Assembly: GCF_000400715.1 (NCBI RefSeq)
Contig: NZ_KE007345.1
Coordinates: 258,351-322,350, forward strand
Direction: 5' to 3'
Source: Acinetobacter genomosp. 15BJ
GTDB lineage: Bacteria; Pseudomonadota; Gammaproteobacteria; Pseudomonadales; Moraxellaceae
DNA: 64,000 nucleotides
Positions within the stretch are counted from its first letter, which is position 1. Each line of letters starts with the position of its first letter. The position numbers and the translations under genes are program-made. The notes below the pieces were generated by a model. That model saw only the letters and a program-made list of their open reading frames with translations, ran no database searches and was not told the DNA's origin. Below are positions 1-9,721 of this stretch, piece by piece.

Positions 1-1483
1 GTCATGGGTTCGCCCGTACCGCAATGCCAATAGCGTCGGTGGAGCGCCTTCGAACGCCTCACAAATTGTCAAAGTCAAAGATATTATTCGTCTACGTCCA
101 AATGAAGGCAAAACGGTTTGGTCTTTGGTTCAAGTTCCAAAAGTCCAAGGACAATTGATTGCCATTAACCCCAATGATGGCGCAATTGAAGCCGTTGTCG
201 GTGGTTATAACTTTTATCAATCTAAATTTAACCGTGCCGTACAAGGTTGGAGACAACCTGGCTCTACCATTAAGCCCTTTGTCTACGCATTGGCTTTGGA
301 ACGCGGCATGACCCCATACAGCATGGTCAATGACAGTCCCATCACCATTGGTAAGTGGTCTCCAAGAAACTCTGATGGTCGCTATTTGGGTATGATCCCT
401 TTACGTCGTGCGCTTTATTTATCCCGTAACACCGTTTCAGTGCGTTTATTACAAAACGTAGGGATTGAACGTACCCGTCAACTATTTATGGATTTTGGTT
501 TACAAGAAGATCAGATTCCACGTAACTATACCATTGCATTAGGTACACCGCAGGTACTGCCAATTCAGATGGCAACAGGTTATGCAACTTTTGCCAATGG
601 TGGTTATCGTATTCAACCGCACTTCATTACACGTATCGAAGATGCGGCTGGCAAAGTGATTTATGAAGCAAAGCCTGAGTACGCGTGCATTCCATGTATC
701 AGCAATCCAAATACGAATAACCAACAGCAAACAGTGAAAGCTGATGAATCTAAAGACAAGGTGACAGAAATTAGCAACCAAACTTTAGATGAAGCATTCG
801 CAGCCTCTGAAGCACAAATAACGCCTGCTGATACGGCACAAACAGCAAAAGCCAATAGTGATTATCGTCAAGCACAACGTATTTTAAAATCAAGTTCCGC
901 TTATGACATGGCCAACATCTTACGGGATGTAATCCAACATGGTACTGGTCGTGCTGCACTTAAAATTGGTCGTGATGACCTCGGTGGTAAAACAGGAACA
1001 ACCAATGATGCTAAAGATGCTTGGTTCGCAGGCTTTAATGGTAACTTGGTTGCAATTGCTTGGGTCGGTTTTGACCAACCACGTACACTGGGTCGTCGTG
1101 AATATGGTGGCGTTGCTGCACTTCCAATCTGGACCAATTTTATGGGTAAATCTTTAAAAGATACGCCATCAGCTTGGGTACGTTTGGATAAAGAAGCGAA
1201 AGATCCAATCTCTCGTGATAAATTACAAATCCAGCAAAGCGAAGATAAAAAAGAGTATCGCGCCTCTCCTCCATTGGCGCGCCCACTTTATCGCCCTGCA
1301 CCACCTGCACCCGTTCGCTCAACACAAAATGATTTCTCAGACCTCCCTGGAACAACACCAGTGACTGACGAGCAGCCTATTGTCCCAGCGAAAAAGCAAC
1401 CGCCTGCAATGGGTTCAAATTCACAGAACCCACCGCCAAAAGAAAAGGATGGGATTGAACATTTGATCAATCAAATCCAGTAA
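1..1483 (+). CDS. mrcA: Penicillin-binding protein 1A, 3' part
   Basis: Bifunctional peptidoglycan glycosyltransferase/transpeptidase of the inner membrane; only the C-terminal part is in the window. The frame is open from base 2, so the gene begins upstream and the glycosyltransferase domain is missing here only because of the window edge. The transpeptidase motifs are all present: STIK with the catalytic serine codon at 263-265, SRN in the SRNTVSVRLL segment, and KTGTT. The C-terminus is a proline-rich low-complexity tail, common in class A PBPs of this group. It is convergent with rlmA and ends at a shared hairpin terminator. PBP1A is chosen over PBP1B from the general look of the transpeptidase domain; that distinction is an inference. 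Confidence 0.9.
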   Translation, partial: SWVRPYRNANSVGGAPSNASQIVKVKDIIRLRPNEGKTVWSLVQVPKVQGQLIAINPNDGAIEAVVGGYNFYQSKFNRAVQGWRQPGSTIKPFVYALALERGMTPYSMVNDSPITIGKWSPRNSDGRYLGMIPLRRALYLSRNTVSVRLLQNVGIERTRQLFMDFGLQEDQIPRNYTIALGTPQVLPIQMATGYATFANGGYRIQPHFITRIEDAAGKVIYEAKPEYACIPCISNPNTNNQQQTVKADESKDKVTEISNQTLDEAFAASEAQITPADTAQTAKANSDYRQAQRILKSSSAYDMANILRDVIQHGTGRAALKIGRDDLGGKTGTTNDAKDAWFAGFNGNLVAIAWVGFDQPRTLGRREYGGVAALPIWTNFMGKSLKDTPSAWVRLDKEAKDPISRDKLQIQQSEDKKEYRASPPLARPLYRPAPPAPVRSTQNDFSDLPGTTPVTDEQPIVPAKKQPPAMGSNSQNPPPKEKDGIEHLINQIQ

Positions 1484-1488
1484 ATAAA

Positions 1489-1522
1489 AAAGAAGCCATC
1501 ACATTGATGGCTTCTTTCTTTT
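1489..1522. terminator. Bidirectional terminator between mrcA and rlmA
   Basis: A perfect 10-bp stem (1492-1501 with 1505-1514, loop cat) is flanked by A-run on the left and T-run on the right, so it can act in both directions. The stem covers the stop codon of rlmA. Confidence 0.85.
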
Positions 1523-2317
1523 TTGGAATAGATAAATCTGAAAGGCGGCAGTCACTGTAAATTGCTGCGCTTGCTCAAGTCCTTTGCGTCGTTCAAGATT
1601 CGCTTTATAAGCATAAGGCGTCATCGCGATTAAATTCTTCAAGGCAACTTGATCCAATTGCAGTGGCGCTTCAACAAGGTGTGCTTGCTTTAACTCAAAC
1701 TGAGCATCTAGCTGTTCTACAAATTTTTGAGGTTCATGCAAATTCACTTGCTCAAATAACGCTTCACGCAAATCAAAGAGATGTTTAGGTGCAGGCGTTA
1801 CCACAATTAAATAACCATCATCCCGCAAGACTCTCACGATTTCATCTTGTGGAATCGGACTAAATAGACTGGTACAAATGTCAATAGAATGATTTTGTAC
1901 GGGCAAGGTTGCACCTGTTCCAACCACCCATACAACCTCTGCATTTAACTTTGCTGCGCGCTGTACGGCTGTTTTGGCAATATCCACACCGATACACTGC
2001 TGGGTATGTGCTTGCATGGCGCTGGTGTAATAGCCTTCACCACAACCAATATCTAAAATGGCTTGAGGTTTAAGTTGCTGTAGAATCTCAACCACAGCCT
2101 GTTGTAAAGGCTGATAAAAACCTGCTTGCAAAAATTCACGACGTGCCAGCACTGACTCAGGGGTATCCCCTGGACTTTTACTATGCTTATGCTGCACCAC
2201 GTGTAAATTAACATAGCCCTGTTTCGCTACATCATAGTGATGTCCTTTCTCGCAACGCCAAGAATTCTCAACCAAATTCAAGGATTGGCGACAAACAGGA
2301 CACATCAACAAACTCAT
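1499..2317 (-). CDS. rlmA: 23S rRNA (guanine-N1)-methyltransferase
   Basis: Predicted SAM-dependent methyltransferase that modifies G745 of 23S rRNA. The N-terminus carries a zinc-binding knuckle (C6, C9, C22, H26), the signature of the RlmA family, followed by the class I SAM motif ILDIGCGEGYY around residue 90. At 272 residues it has the normal family length. The start is supported by a GGAG ribosome-binding site (in the tttggag stretch) upstream of ATG. It is a single gene between two terminators, convergent with mrcA and downstream of the mraY terminator. Confidence 0.88.
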   Translation of the reverse strand: MSLLMCPVCRQSLNLVENSWRCEKGHHYDVAKQGYVNLHVVQHKHSKSPGDTPESVLARREFLQAGFYQPLQQAVVEILQQLKPQAILDIGCGEGYYTSAMQAHTQQCIGVDIAKTAVQRAAKLNAEVVWVVGTGATLPVQNHSIDICTSLFSPIPQDEIVRVLRDDGYLIVVTPAPKHLFDLREALFEQVNLHEPQKFVEQLDAQFELKQAHLVEAPLQLDQVALKNLIAMTPYAYKANLERRKGLEQAQQFTVTAAFQIYLFQKRKKPSM

Positions 2318-2334
2318 CTATTTTCTCCAAACAT

Positions 2335-2358
2335 AAAAAAAGCTGGTCAATACCAGCT
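2335..2358 (-). terminator. Terminator of the rsmH-mraY operon
   Basis: A 7-bp stem AGCTGGT/ACCAGCT (2341-2347 with 2352-2358, loop caat) is followed on the minus strand by a run of six U. It lies 18 bases past the mraY stop and separates the cell-wall operon from rlmA. Confidence 0.8.
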
Positions 2359-2376
2359 TCTTTCTTGAATCTTGGT

Positions 2377-3495
2377 TTAACGTAATTTTAAGGTCATTAA
2401 GCCTAACACGACGAGGAAAATCGTGATAATCCAGAAACGAATCACAACCTGAGTTTCTTTCCAGCCTTGCTTTTCATAATGGTGATGTAAAGGTGCCATC
2501 AAGAATACGCGCTTATTCCGCATCCGTAATGAACCGATTTGCAAGAAGACCGAAATTGCTTCCATTACAAAAACACCGCCCATAATGGCAAATACGATTT
2601 CCTGACGAACCATTACCGCAATCGTACCAAGCATAGCGCCAAGCGCCAATGCACCCACATCGCCCATGAAGACTTGGGCTGGATGCGCATTGTACCAGAG
2701 GAAGGCTAAACCAGCACCGACCATAGCAGAGCAAATTACCACCAGTTCCGAGGTATATTTTACATAAGGAATATGCAGATATTCAGCAAAACGAATGTCG
2801 CCTGACAAATAAGCAAATACCCCTAAACCGGCAGCCACCATCACAATCGGCATAATAGCCAAACCGTCCAAACCATCGGTCAAGTTGACCGCATTGGATG
2901 CACCATTAATCACCAGATAAGTGAAGCCGATAAATGCTAAACCTAATGGCACAGCCGAAAGCGGAATGGACAGATTCTTAAAGAATGGGAGCAGCAGATC
3001 CAGCATATCTGCCGTATGCTGAACACTATCTTGTTGTTTCGCAATGACATACAAGGCAATACCTGCGCCCAAAGACGCCACCGAAGTCCAGAAAAATTTC
3101 TTACGTGCTGGCAAACCTGCATTGTCTTTATAACGGACTTTAATCCAGTCATCCGCCCAACCCACTGCACCAAATACCACCATGACACCGAGCACAATCC
3201 AAACATATGGATTAGATAAATCAGCCCAAAGCAAGGTACTAATCCCAATGGAGAGTAAAATAAGAATCCCGCCCATGGTTGGGGTTCCCATTTTTTTTGC
3301 ATGGTTTTCAGGCGCAAAAGAACTCACAGCCTGACCATATTTTAATGCTTGTAATTTACGAATCATCACTGGCCCTAAAACCAGTCCGATCGTCAAGGCC
3401 GTCAGTAAGCTCAACAAAGAGCGCAATGTTAAATAACGAACAACCTGAAACGAACTGTTATAGTCCGCCAATTGCTCAAATAACCATAACAACAT
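2377..3495 (-). CDS. mraY: Phospho-N-acetylmuramoyl-pentapeptide transferase
   Basis: Integral membrane enzyme that transfers phospho-MurNAc-pentapeptide to undecaprenyl phosphate, giving lipid I. The 372-residue length and about ten hydrophobic segments are typical. Family motifs are visible: the GTPTMGGIL loop, the [10 protein letters not shown] aspartate pair, [10 protein letters not shown] and the histidine-rich [12 protein letters not shown] loop. Its ATG directly abuts the murF stop codon (no spacing), so translation is probably coupled. It is the last gene of the cell-wall operon here; murD, ftsW and murG do not follow, which is unlike the E. coli arrangement. Confidence 0.96.
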   Translation of the reverse strand: MLLWLFEQLADYNSSFQVVRYLTLRSLLSLLTALTIGLVLGPVMIRKLQALKYGQAVSSFAPENHAKKMGTPTMGGILILLSIGISTLLWADLSNPYVWIVLGVMVVFGAVGWADDWIKVRYKDNAGLPARKKFFWTSVASLGAGIALYVIAKQQDSVQHTADMLDLLLPFFKNLSIPLSAVPLGLAFIGFTYLVINGASNAVNLTDGLDGLAIMPIVMVAAGLGVFAYLSGDIRFAEYLHIPYVKYTSELVVICSAMVGAGLAFLWYNAHPAQVFMGDVGALALGAMLGTIAVMVRQEIVFAIMGGVFVMEAISVFLQIGSLRMRNKRVFLMAPLHHHYEKQGWKETQVVIRFWIITIFLVVLGLMTLKLR

Positions 3496-4893
3496 TTAAA
3501 TTTTCTCCATCAAGTCAGCCATCAACGTTTCCATGTGGGTATAACGAGACCCTTTGAATAGGAAACTCATTGACTGGGGTTGATGTGTTTGGACTAAATT
3601 AATTAAAAACGGTAATGCTTCTGCCTGTGTTGCAAAGGCATGTAACTTTTCTGAATGAGATGAACCTTGTTGCGCTGCTTCAGCGAATTCACCGACCACA
3701 ACCAGATACTGTAACGGTAACGGTGCCAAGTCTCGGCCGAGATCATGATGCTCTTGCCAGCTACTGTCACCCAGCTCACCAATATCTCCCATCACCATGA
3801 CTTTTAAGCCCTGCTGTTGCAGCAATACCTGTGCCGCTGCACGCATCGAAGTCGGATTGGCATTATAGGTATCATCAATAAACAAATGATGTTGGTGTTG
3901 AATAAAGTTCAAACGACCTTTGGCACCTTGTGCTTGCTCTAAGCCTTGCACAATATCATCCAATGCAATACCAATCGCTAAAGCAAATGCAGTCGCTGCA
4001 GTGGCATTCTGTACATTATGCGCACCAGCAAATGGCAAGTTTACTGCACGAACACCTTGTGGTGTATGCAAGTTGAACTGTGCCGATTGAGGATGAAGCT
4101 GAATATCTGTAGCAAAAATATCACCACCCTCACCAAAACTCAGCATTGAATGTGTTTGCGCATTCTCACGAATCGTTTCAGAGAAATCATCTTGTGCAGG
4201 AACGATTGCAGTACCTTGAGGCAAAATATGCGCATAGATTTCTGATTTAGCGCGACAAATGCCTTCGCGTCCACCAAACTCCCCCAAGTGTGCTGTACCA
4301 ATATTTAAAATCCCTGCCACATGCGGCTGCACTAGATCCGAAGTGTAATCAATTTCACCCTGATGACTTGCCCCTAACTCCATCACGGCATATTGATGCT
4401 CTGGACGTAATTCCAATAACATCATTGGGACACCGAGATCATTATTCAGGTTGCCACGGGTAATTAAGGTCGGCGCCAAGCGAGATAAAATACTGCCCAA
4501 CATTTCTTTGGTGGTGGTTTTGCCACTGCTGCCTGTTAAAGCAATCACCTTCAATTGTGGGTTGTGTTGGCGACGATAAGCCCCCAACTGCCCCAAAGCC
4601 AAACGCGTATCCTTGACAACCAACTGCGCAATATCAGCATCGACAGGATGATCAACAATCGCTATTTGGCACCCTTGTGTAGCTACTTGTGCGACAAAAC
4701 TATGCGCATCAAAACGTTCGCCCTTTAAGGCAAGGAAAGCATCGCCTGCTTCCGCATGACGTGAATCAGTTAAAATACGTTTAATTTCACCTTGCGGAAG
4801 CTTCTGTTTATGCCACTGCCCTTGTGTCGCTTGTTGTAATTGTTCTGCGGTCCAAGGTTGTAATGGAACAGTACTGGTCGTTGAAGTATGCAT
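3496..4893 (-). CDS. murF: UDP-MurNAc-tripeptide--D-Ala-D-Ala ligase
   Basis: Cytoplasmic ATP-dependent ligase that adds D-Ala-D-Ala to UDP-MurNAc-tripeptide, the last soluble step of precursor synthesis. The Mur-ligase P-loop GSSGKTT is at residues 121-127, and the central-domain motifs MELGASHQGEI and DDTYNANPTSMR are visible further along. Length (465 residues) is normal. It lies 22 bases downstream of murE and abuts mraY in one operon. Confidence 0.96.
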   Translation of the reverse strand: MHTSTTSTVPLQPWTAEQLQQATQGQWHKQKLPQGEIKRILTDSRHAEAGDAFLALKGERFDAHSFVAQVATQGCQIAIVDHPVDADIAQLVVKDTRLALGQLGAYRRQHNPQLKVIALTGSSGKTTTKEMLGSILSRLAPTLITRGNLNNDLGVPMMLLELRPEHQYAVMELGASHQGEIDYTSDLVQPHVAGILNIGTAHLGEFGGREGICRAKSEIYAHILPQGTAIVPAQDDFSETIRENAQTHSMLSFGEGGDIFATDIQLHPQSAQFNLHTPQGVRAVNLPFAGAHNVQNATAATAFALAIGIALDDIVQGLEQAQGAKGRLNFIQHQHHLFIDDTYNANPTSMRAAAQVLLQQQGLKVMVMGDIGELGDSSWQEHHDLGRDLAPLPLQYLVVVGEFAEAAQQGSSHSEKLHAFATQAEALPFLINLVQTHQPQSMSFLFKGSRYTHMETLMADLMEKI

Positions 4894-4915
4894 ACGCTTT
4901 ATTTACCTTTTAACC

Positions 4916-6415
4916 TTATTGCGCAGGATAGGCTGAATCGACAGGATGTGGCTGTGCATCAATCGCAGACTGCACCTCAACCACATCATCAAACCAATGG
5001 CGAACCCCATCAATTTCCTGATAGTTTTCATGTCCTTTGCCCGCGATCACTACAATATCACCAGCTTGGGCCTGCGCCACCACAAATTTAATCGCTTCAC
5101 GACGATCATGAATTTCATGCATCTCATGTTCTGCGAAACTGATGCTGTGCTTCATATCCGCAAAAATCTGTTCAGGATTTTCAGTTCGCGGATTATCCGA
5201 AGTAAGCACAACGGGATTAGCATGATCAAGTGCAGCTTGAGTCATAAGTGGACGTTTGCCACGATCACGATCGCCACCACAACCAAACACAGCCCATAAT
5301 TGTCCAGTCACATGACGTTTCAATGTCGTCAGCACTTGGATCAAGGCATCTGGTGTATGCGCATAATCAACCACAAATAGACGATCAGCATCTTGAATAA
5401 CCTGCATACGGCCTGGTGCGCCTTTCAGTTGTGGAACAAACTGGACCAAATCCGCCAAGGCAAAACCTGCCGACTCTGCTGCAATCAAACTTGCCAATAA
5501 GTTCTCAACATTGAACTGTCCAAGTAATGGACTTTGCACCACATAGTGACCTGTCGGAGCGATTAATGTAAAACTTGCTCCACTCAAGCGATATTGCAAA
5601 TCCGCAATATAATAATCCGCTGTCGTCTGAGTTAAAGAATAAGTCAGAATTTTAGGTTGTGCTGGATTAGCCTTCGCAGCATCCAACATCAGATGTGCAT
5701 GTGCATCATCCAAGTTAATCACTACGGCTTTTAAAGTTGTAAATTTAAACAATAAGGCTTTGGCTTCAGCATAAGCTTCCAAAGTACCGTGATAATCCAG
5801 ATGGTCACGACTTAAATTACTGTACACTGCAATTTCAAGCTCACAACCATTAAGACGCCCTTGCTCCAAACCATGTGAACTGGCTTCCAGTGCGACAAAA
5901 CTTGCGCCTTGTTTGGCATAATCATGTAACGCATGCTGTAGTTGCAGTGCATCCAAGGTGGTATGTGTAGATGGCGTTAAATTTGGCAGAATACCGTTAC
6001 CTGTCGTCCCCATCACCGCACAGCCTTTACCTTGTGAACTAATCAGCTCCGCAATGAGGCGTGAAATCGTAGTTTTTCCATTGGTTCCTGTCACCGCAAT
6101 ACCACGCAAGGGTTGAACAGGAACAGTCGCTTGTAAATACTGCCTTTGCCATTCGCCCATTTGATAACGGACATCAGCACAAACCCATTCATTTTCGAGA
6201 CCCAATGGTGCCTCACTGATCACGGCCAATGCACCTGCATCCAAAGCATTTTGCGCAAACTGGCGTGTTTTTTCAGGTTGGCTATAGCTATTTAAAGCAA
6301 TAAAAATTTGCCCTTTCTCAACCTTACGACTATCCAAAGAAAAACCCTGAAAAGGTTGGGTATACCAAGCCGCATCTATGCTGATCGGGTGTATCTGTTG
6401 AAAACGAATCGACAT
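4916..6415 (-). CDS. murE: UDP-MurNAc-dipeptide--meso-DAP ligase
   Basis: Mur ligase that adds meso-diaminopimelate to UDP-MurNAc-L-Ala-D-Glu. The P-loop GTNGKTT is at residues 110-116, and the DNPR motif at residues 407-410 marks specificity for meso-DAP rather than lysine, which predicts a Gram-negative type peptide stem. Length 499 residues, as expected. It lies 7 bases after the ftsI stop codon in the same operon. Confidence 0.96.
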   Translation of the reverse strand: MSIRFQQIHPISIDAAWYTQPFQGFSLDSRKVEKGQIFIALNSYSQPEKTRQFAQNALDAGALAVISEAPLGLENEWVCADVRYQMGEWQRQYLQATVPVQPLRGIAVTGTNGKTTISRLIAELISSQGKGCAVMGTTGNGILPNLTPSTHTTLDALQLQHALHDYAKQGASFVALEASSHGLEQGRLNGCELEIAVYSNLSRDHLDYHGTLEAYAEAKALLFKFTTLKAVVINLDDAHAHLMLDAAKANPAQPKILTYSLTQTTADYYIADLQYRLSGASFTLIAPTGHYVVQSPLLGQFNVENLLASLIAAESAGFALADLVQFVPQLKGAPGRMQVIQDADRLFVVDYAHTPDALIQVLTTLKRHVTGQLWAVFGCGGDRDRGKRPLMTQAALDHANPVVLTSDNPRTENPEQIFADMKHSISFAEHEMHEIHDRREAIKFVVAQAQAGDIVVIAGKGHENYQEIDGVRHWFDDVVEVQSAIDAQPHPVDSAYPAQ

Positions 6416-6422
6416 AATTTAC

Positions 6423-8252
6423 CTACGGATTGGATTTTATAGAAGTATCAAGTGGTTTATCTAAAGGCACATTCAAAAGACGCAAAGACTCTTGCATGAT
6501 ACGCGCAAATACAGGTGCAGCAACCAAGCCACCGTAATAACGACCTTGTGGGTTTTCAACCACCACAATCATGGCTAAACGCGGATCACTAATCGGCGCA
6601 ACACCTGCAAATAAAGCACGATACTCACTGTTTGAGTAACCTTTACGGTCTGCACGCAACTTATGTGCCGTCCCCGTTTTACCGCCAACGCGATAACCTG
6701 GAATCACCGCTTGTTTCGCGGTTCCGCCTGGCATGGTCACTTGCTCAAGCATAGTCAGTACTTGATCCGCAATTTTAGGACTCAACACCTGTGTGCCTTC
6801 TGGGGCCTTATCCAATTTTCGCAAACTCAATGGCATTTGTACGCCATGATTTGCCAACATGGCATAGCCTTGTGCAACTTGTAAAATTGTCGCATTCAAA
6901 CCATAACCATAAGCCATCGTTCCCAACTGCGATGGATTGAGCTTATCACCTGAATAGAGCAAACCAGAACTTTCACCTGGAAATTTCACCGCTGAACGAT
7001 GACCAAAACCTGCACGTCTAAAAAAAGACGGGACGGTATCTTTTGGTAAAGACAGGGCGATTTTAGCCGAACCGACGTTTGAGGATTTGATAATCACTCC
7101 AGAAACGGTTAAAGCACCATAGTTATGTGTATCTCGAATGGTATGCCAACCTAAACGCATCGATCCTGGTGAAGTATTTACAATCGTATTCGGCGTGTAT
7201 TTACCGCTTTCCAAGGCAGCAGCCACTGTAAATGGCTTCATGGTTGAACCTGGTTCAAACATATCAATCGCGCCACGGTTACGCATCGCATCTTTATTGC
7301 TGAGACCCTTCTTATCGTTCGGGTTATACGACGGCCAACTGGTCATCGCCAAAATTTCACCCGTTTTAACATCAACCGCAATCGCAGTTGCTGAACGTGC
7401 ATTGTTGGCGACACCAGCAGCAGTCAGTTCACGGTACATAATATATTGCAAACGTGAGTCGATACTCAGGGTGACATTTTCACCTGATTCAACTTCTTTG
7501 ATCACTTCTGAAACTTTCAGACGATTACCCTTTTTATCACGGATAATTTTCTGTTCACCATCCATGCCTGACAACTGCTTATTCAGTTGCATTTCCAAAC
7601 CTTCAATCCCCACCCCTTCACTATTGGTCAAACCAATAATCTGTGCATTCGGCTGCGGCTGTGGGTAGTAGCGTTTATAACTTTTCTCGGCATAAACGCC
7701 TTGGAAATTACGCTTGGTAATCAAATCAGCTTGTTGTGGTGGAATTTCTTTTTGCAAAACTAAATAACGTGAACGTGGACGTGCCTGCATTTGTTTCTTT
7801 AAATCTGCACGATCTACACCAACTGCATCTGCCAATTCATCTAGGTTCAAGTTTTTATCAGGCAATTGACGTTTTAATTTACGATTATTTGGGTCTTTTT
7901 TGAGTTCTGCCGTGATGTCATCAAATTGCTGTTTGGTTTCCCAATAATCTCTTGGGTCCATCACAATTTTCATGATCGGAGTACTAATCGCCAAAGGTAC
8001 ACCATGGCGATCACTAATCACACCACGCATCGCCTCTAAACGCTCAGTCCTTAAAATATTGGCATTGGCCTTATTTTGCAAAAAGTCCTTATTGACCACT
8101 TGTACGTAGAACGCACGTGCAATCAACACAACAAAACAAAGGAGTACCGTTCCCCAAAGCAGATAAAAGCGCCACATATCCAAAGCAAGGGTCGGTCTTT
8201 CAGAAATAGACTGCTGTTTTTTTCGTATTGGTTTACTTCGCTTATCTGCCAT
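6423..8252 (-). CDS. ftsI: Septal peptidoglycan transpeptidase PBP3 (FtsI)
   Basis: Class B penicillin-binding protein that cross-links septal peptidoglycan at division. A short basic cytoplasmic N-terminus is followed by one transmembrane anchor (about residues 28-50), a PBP dimer domain and the transpeptidase domain with STMK (catalytic S336), SSN (in IIKSSNVGS) and KTGTA. Length 609 residues fits Acinetobacter PBP3. It is preceded by ftsL (10 bases apart) and followed by murE. PBP3 is a well known beta-lactam target in this genus; I did not attempt to call resistance substitutions. Confidence 0.96.
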   Translation of the reverse strand: MADKRSKPIRKKQQSISERPTLALDMWRFYLLWGTVLLCFVVLIARAFYVQVVNKDFLQNKANANILRTERLEAMRGVISDRHGVPLAISTPIMKIVMDPRDYWETKQQFDDITAELKKDPNNRKLKRQLPDKNLNLDELADAVGVDRADLKKQMQARPRSRYLVLQKEIPPQQADLITKRNFQGVYAEKSYKRYYPQPQPNAQIIGLTNSEGVGIEGLEMQLNKQLSGMDGEQKIIRDKKGNRLKVSEVIKEVESGENVTLSIDSRLQYIMYRELTAAGVANNARSATAIAVDVKTGEILAMTSWPSYNPNDKKGLSNKDAMRNRGAIDMFEPGSTMKPFTVAAALESGKYTPNTIVNTSPGSMRLGWHTIRDTHNYGALTVSGVIIKSSNVGSAKIALSLPKDTVPSFFRRAGFGHRSAVKFPGESSGLLYSGDKLNPSQLGTMAYGYGLNATILQVAQGYAMLANHGVQMPLSLRKLDKAPEGTQVLSPKIADQVLTMLEQVTMPGGTAKQAVIPGYRVGGKTGTAHKLRADRKGYSNSEYRALFAGVAPISDPRLAMIVVVENPQGRYYGGLVAAPVFARIMQESLRLLNVPLDKPLDTSIKSNP

Positions 8253-8262
8253 ACAGCATGCC

Positions 8263-8601
8263 TTATTTATCTTGCTTTGAAGTCATAGGTAAAGAAATCA
8301 CAACCGTCTGCGTTGCTGGAGGTGAGAACATACGTAGTTGTGTAACTGCGCGAGAACCGATCTGTGCGGTTGCACCAAAGGTTTGCTGTTCAATCAATAA
8401 ACGCCCCCATTCAGCGTTTAAATCATCTCTTTCACGCATATATGCACTCAAGTCGCGATAATCATGACGGTATTCAAACACTTGGAACACCACCATCATC
8501 GCACTTGTAAACACCAATGCAACGAGTACAGCATACACAACAACCTTTTTCAGTCCTTTTCTGCTGCTTGGTTTAACGTCGTCATCATTCTTGTTGTTCA
8601 T
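8263..8601 (-). CDS. ftsL: Cell division protein FtsL
   Basis: Small bitopic division protein. A basic cytoplasmic N-terminus, a single transmembrane helix (about residues 20-43) and a periplasmic heptad-rich coiled coil are all visible, the standard FtsL layout. Sequence conservation in this family is low, so position between rsmH (2 bases apart) and ftsI is the strongest evidence. Expected to act with FtsB and FtsQ at the septum. Confidence 0.9.
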   Translation of the reverse strand: MNNKNDDDVKPSSRKGLKKVVVYAVLVALVFTSAMMVVFQVFEYRHDYRDLSAYMRERDDLNAEWGRLLIEQQTFGATAQIGSRAVTQLRMFSPPATQTVVISLPMTSKQDK

Positions 8602-8603
8602 TC

Positions 8604-9524
8604 TCAGCCTTTTTGCTCTAAACGCTCAGCCACACGTAGCCATGCACTACGCGAACGAGGATTTGCTTTTACTTCTGCTTCGCTCGCACGAATACGAGAA
8701 ACTTTCTTTAAACGTCGAGTATCGACCTGTGCTTGAGGCATACCCCAGCTCGTGTCTTCAGCCAAACTCGATTCTTTTTGAATAAACTGCTTGATTAAAC
8801 GATCTTCCAAAGAATGAAAGCTAATCACTGCCAGCTGCGCAGTTGGTTTTAATAATGTGACAGCTTGCGGTAAAAATGTCTCGATATCATCGAGTTCTTT
8901 GTTAATGGCAATACGAATCGCCTGAAACGTACGCGTTGCAGGATGCTTATGCTTTTCCCATTTTGGATGTGCGGTTTTAACCACTTCTGCCAGTTGAGCA
9001 GTCGTTGTCATTTCACCTGCCAGTTTAATGGCTTTGGCAATCCGACGGCTATAACGTTCTTCGCCATATTGGTAAATAATGTTTGCGAGTTTTTCTTCTT
9101 CAATTTTAAGCAGCCACTCTGCTGCTGTTAAACCTTGCGAATTATCCATTCGCATATCCAACGGCCCATTTTGCATAAAACTAAAACCACGTTCAGCTTG
9201 GTCCAATTGTGGTGATGACACACCTAAGTCAGCCATAATGCCATCAACTTCAGTCAGACCAATTTGAGCTAACTCGGATTGAATATCTGCAAAACTGGCA
9301 TGAATAATTTTAAAACGTGGATCTTCTTGTTCTAATTGTGCTGCAACTTCAAGGGCTTGTGGGTCTTTATCGAAGGCATAAACACGTGCATTTTGGTCTA
9401 ATTTTGAAAGTAATAACTTGGTATGTCCACCACGACCAAAAGTCGCGTCGACAAAAACACCAGTATCGCGACCTGCCAATACGCCATCAACGGTTTCATG
9501 AAGTAAGACAGAAATATGCGACAT
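8604..9524 (-). CDS. rsmH: 16S rRNA (cytosine(1402)-N4)-methyltransferase
   Basis: SAM-dependent methyltransferase of 16S rRNA C1402, formerly MraW. The N-terminal motif HISVLLHETVDGV, the SAM-binding DATFGRGGH, the DGIMADLGVSSPQLD stretch and the ISFHSLEDR motif are diagnostic. Length 306 residues is normal. It is the first gene of the cell-wall operon; mraZ, which usually precedes it in enterobacteria, is absent. No strong Shine-Dalgarno sequence is seen before the ATG. Confidence 0.96.
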   Translation of the reverse strand: MSHISVLLHETVDGVLAGRDTGVFVDATFGRGGHTKLLLSKLDQNARVYAFDKDPQALEVAAQLEQEDPRFKIIHASFADIQSELAQIGLTEVDGIMADLGVSSPQLDQAERGFSFMQNGPLDMRMDNSQGLTAAEWLLKIEEEKLANIIYQYGEERYSRRIAKAIKLAGEMTTTAQLAEVVKTAHPKWEKHKHPATRTFQAIRIAINKELDDIETFLPQAVTLLKPTAQLAVISFHSLEDRLIKQFIQKESSLAEDTSWGMPQAQVDTRRLKKVSRIRASEAEVKANPRSRSAWLRVAERLEQKG

Positions 9525-9559
9525 AAGAAATGAATCAACAGCTGAAAATGTAACTGCAC

Positions 9560-9588
9560 ATTATCACCTTGTTTTATGCCAGCACCAA
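9560..9588 (-). promoter_or_regulatory. Predicted sigma-70 promoter of the rsmH-mraY operon
   Basis: On the minus strand TTGGTG (9583-9588) and GATAAT (9560-9565) are separated by exactly 17 bases, about 40 bases upstream of rsmH. The -10 matches five of six consensus positions and the -35 four of six. Confidence 0.6.
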
Positions 9589-9654
9589 ACGACTTTTTGT
9601 AGAGAATTCTTAACTTTTCATAGATAAAACCGTTTTCTTATCATTTTTCACTCA

Positions 9655-9685
9655 ATAAAAAAGCAAACACCTTCAGTATTTGCTT
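9655..9685 (-). terminator. Probable terminator of the sulfate-binding protein gene
   Basis: AAGCAAA (9661-9667) pairs with TTTGCTT (9679-9685) over an 11-base loop and is followed on the minus strand by a U-rich run. The stem is short, so this is a moderate call. Confidence 0.55.
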
Positions 9686-9721
9686 TTCGATCGTTCACTT
9701 TAATCTCAGTATGAACTGAAT

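Noticed and set aside
125-127. TTG at 125 as a start for the PBP1A gene
   Set aside because: The frame is open to the window edge and the transpeptidase motif lies too close; the gene begins upstream.
2943-3317. Open frame of 124 codons within mraY in another frame
   Set aside because: Shadow of the membrane-helix codons of mraY on the same strand; no independent start signal.
4946-5299. Open frame of 117 codons opposite murE
   Set aside because: It is antisense to a strongly conserved gene and its composition is that of a complement read.
7138-7668. Open frame of 176 codons opposite ftsI
   Set aside because: Antisense shadow of ftsI; no ribosome-binding site and no recognisable protein features.
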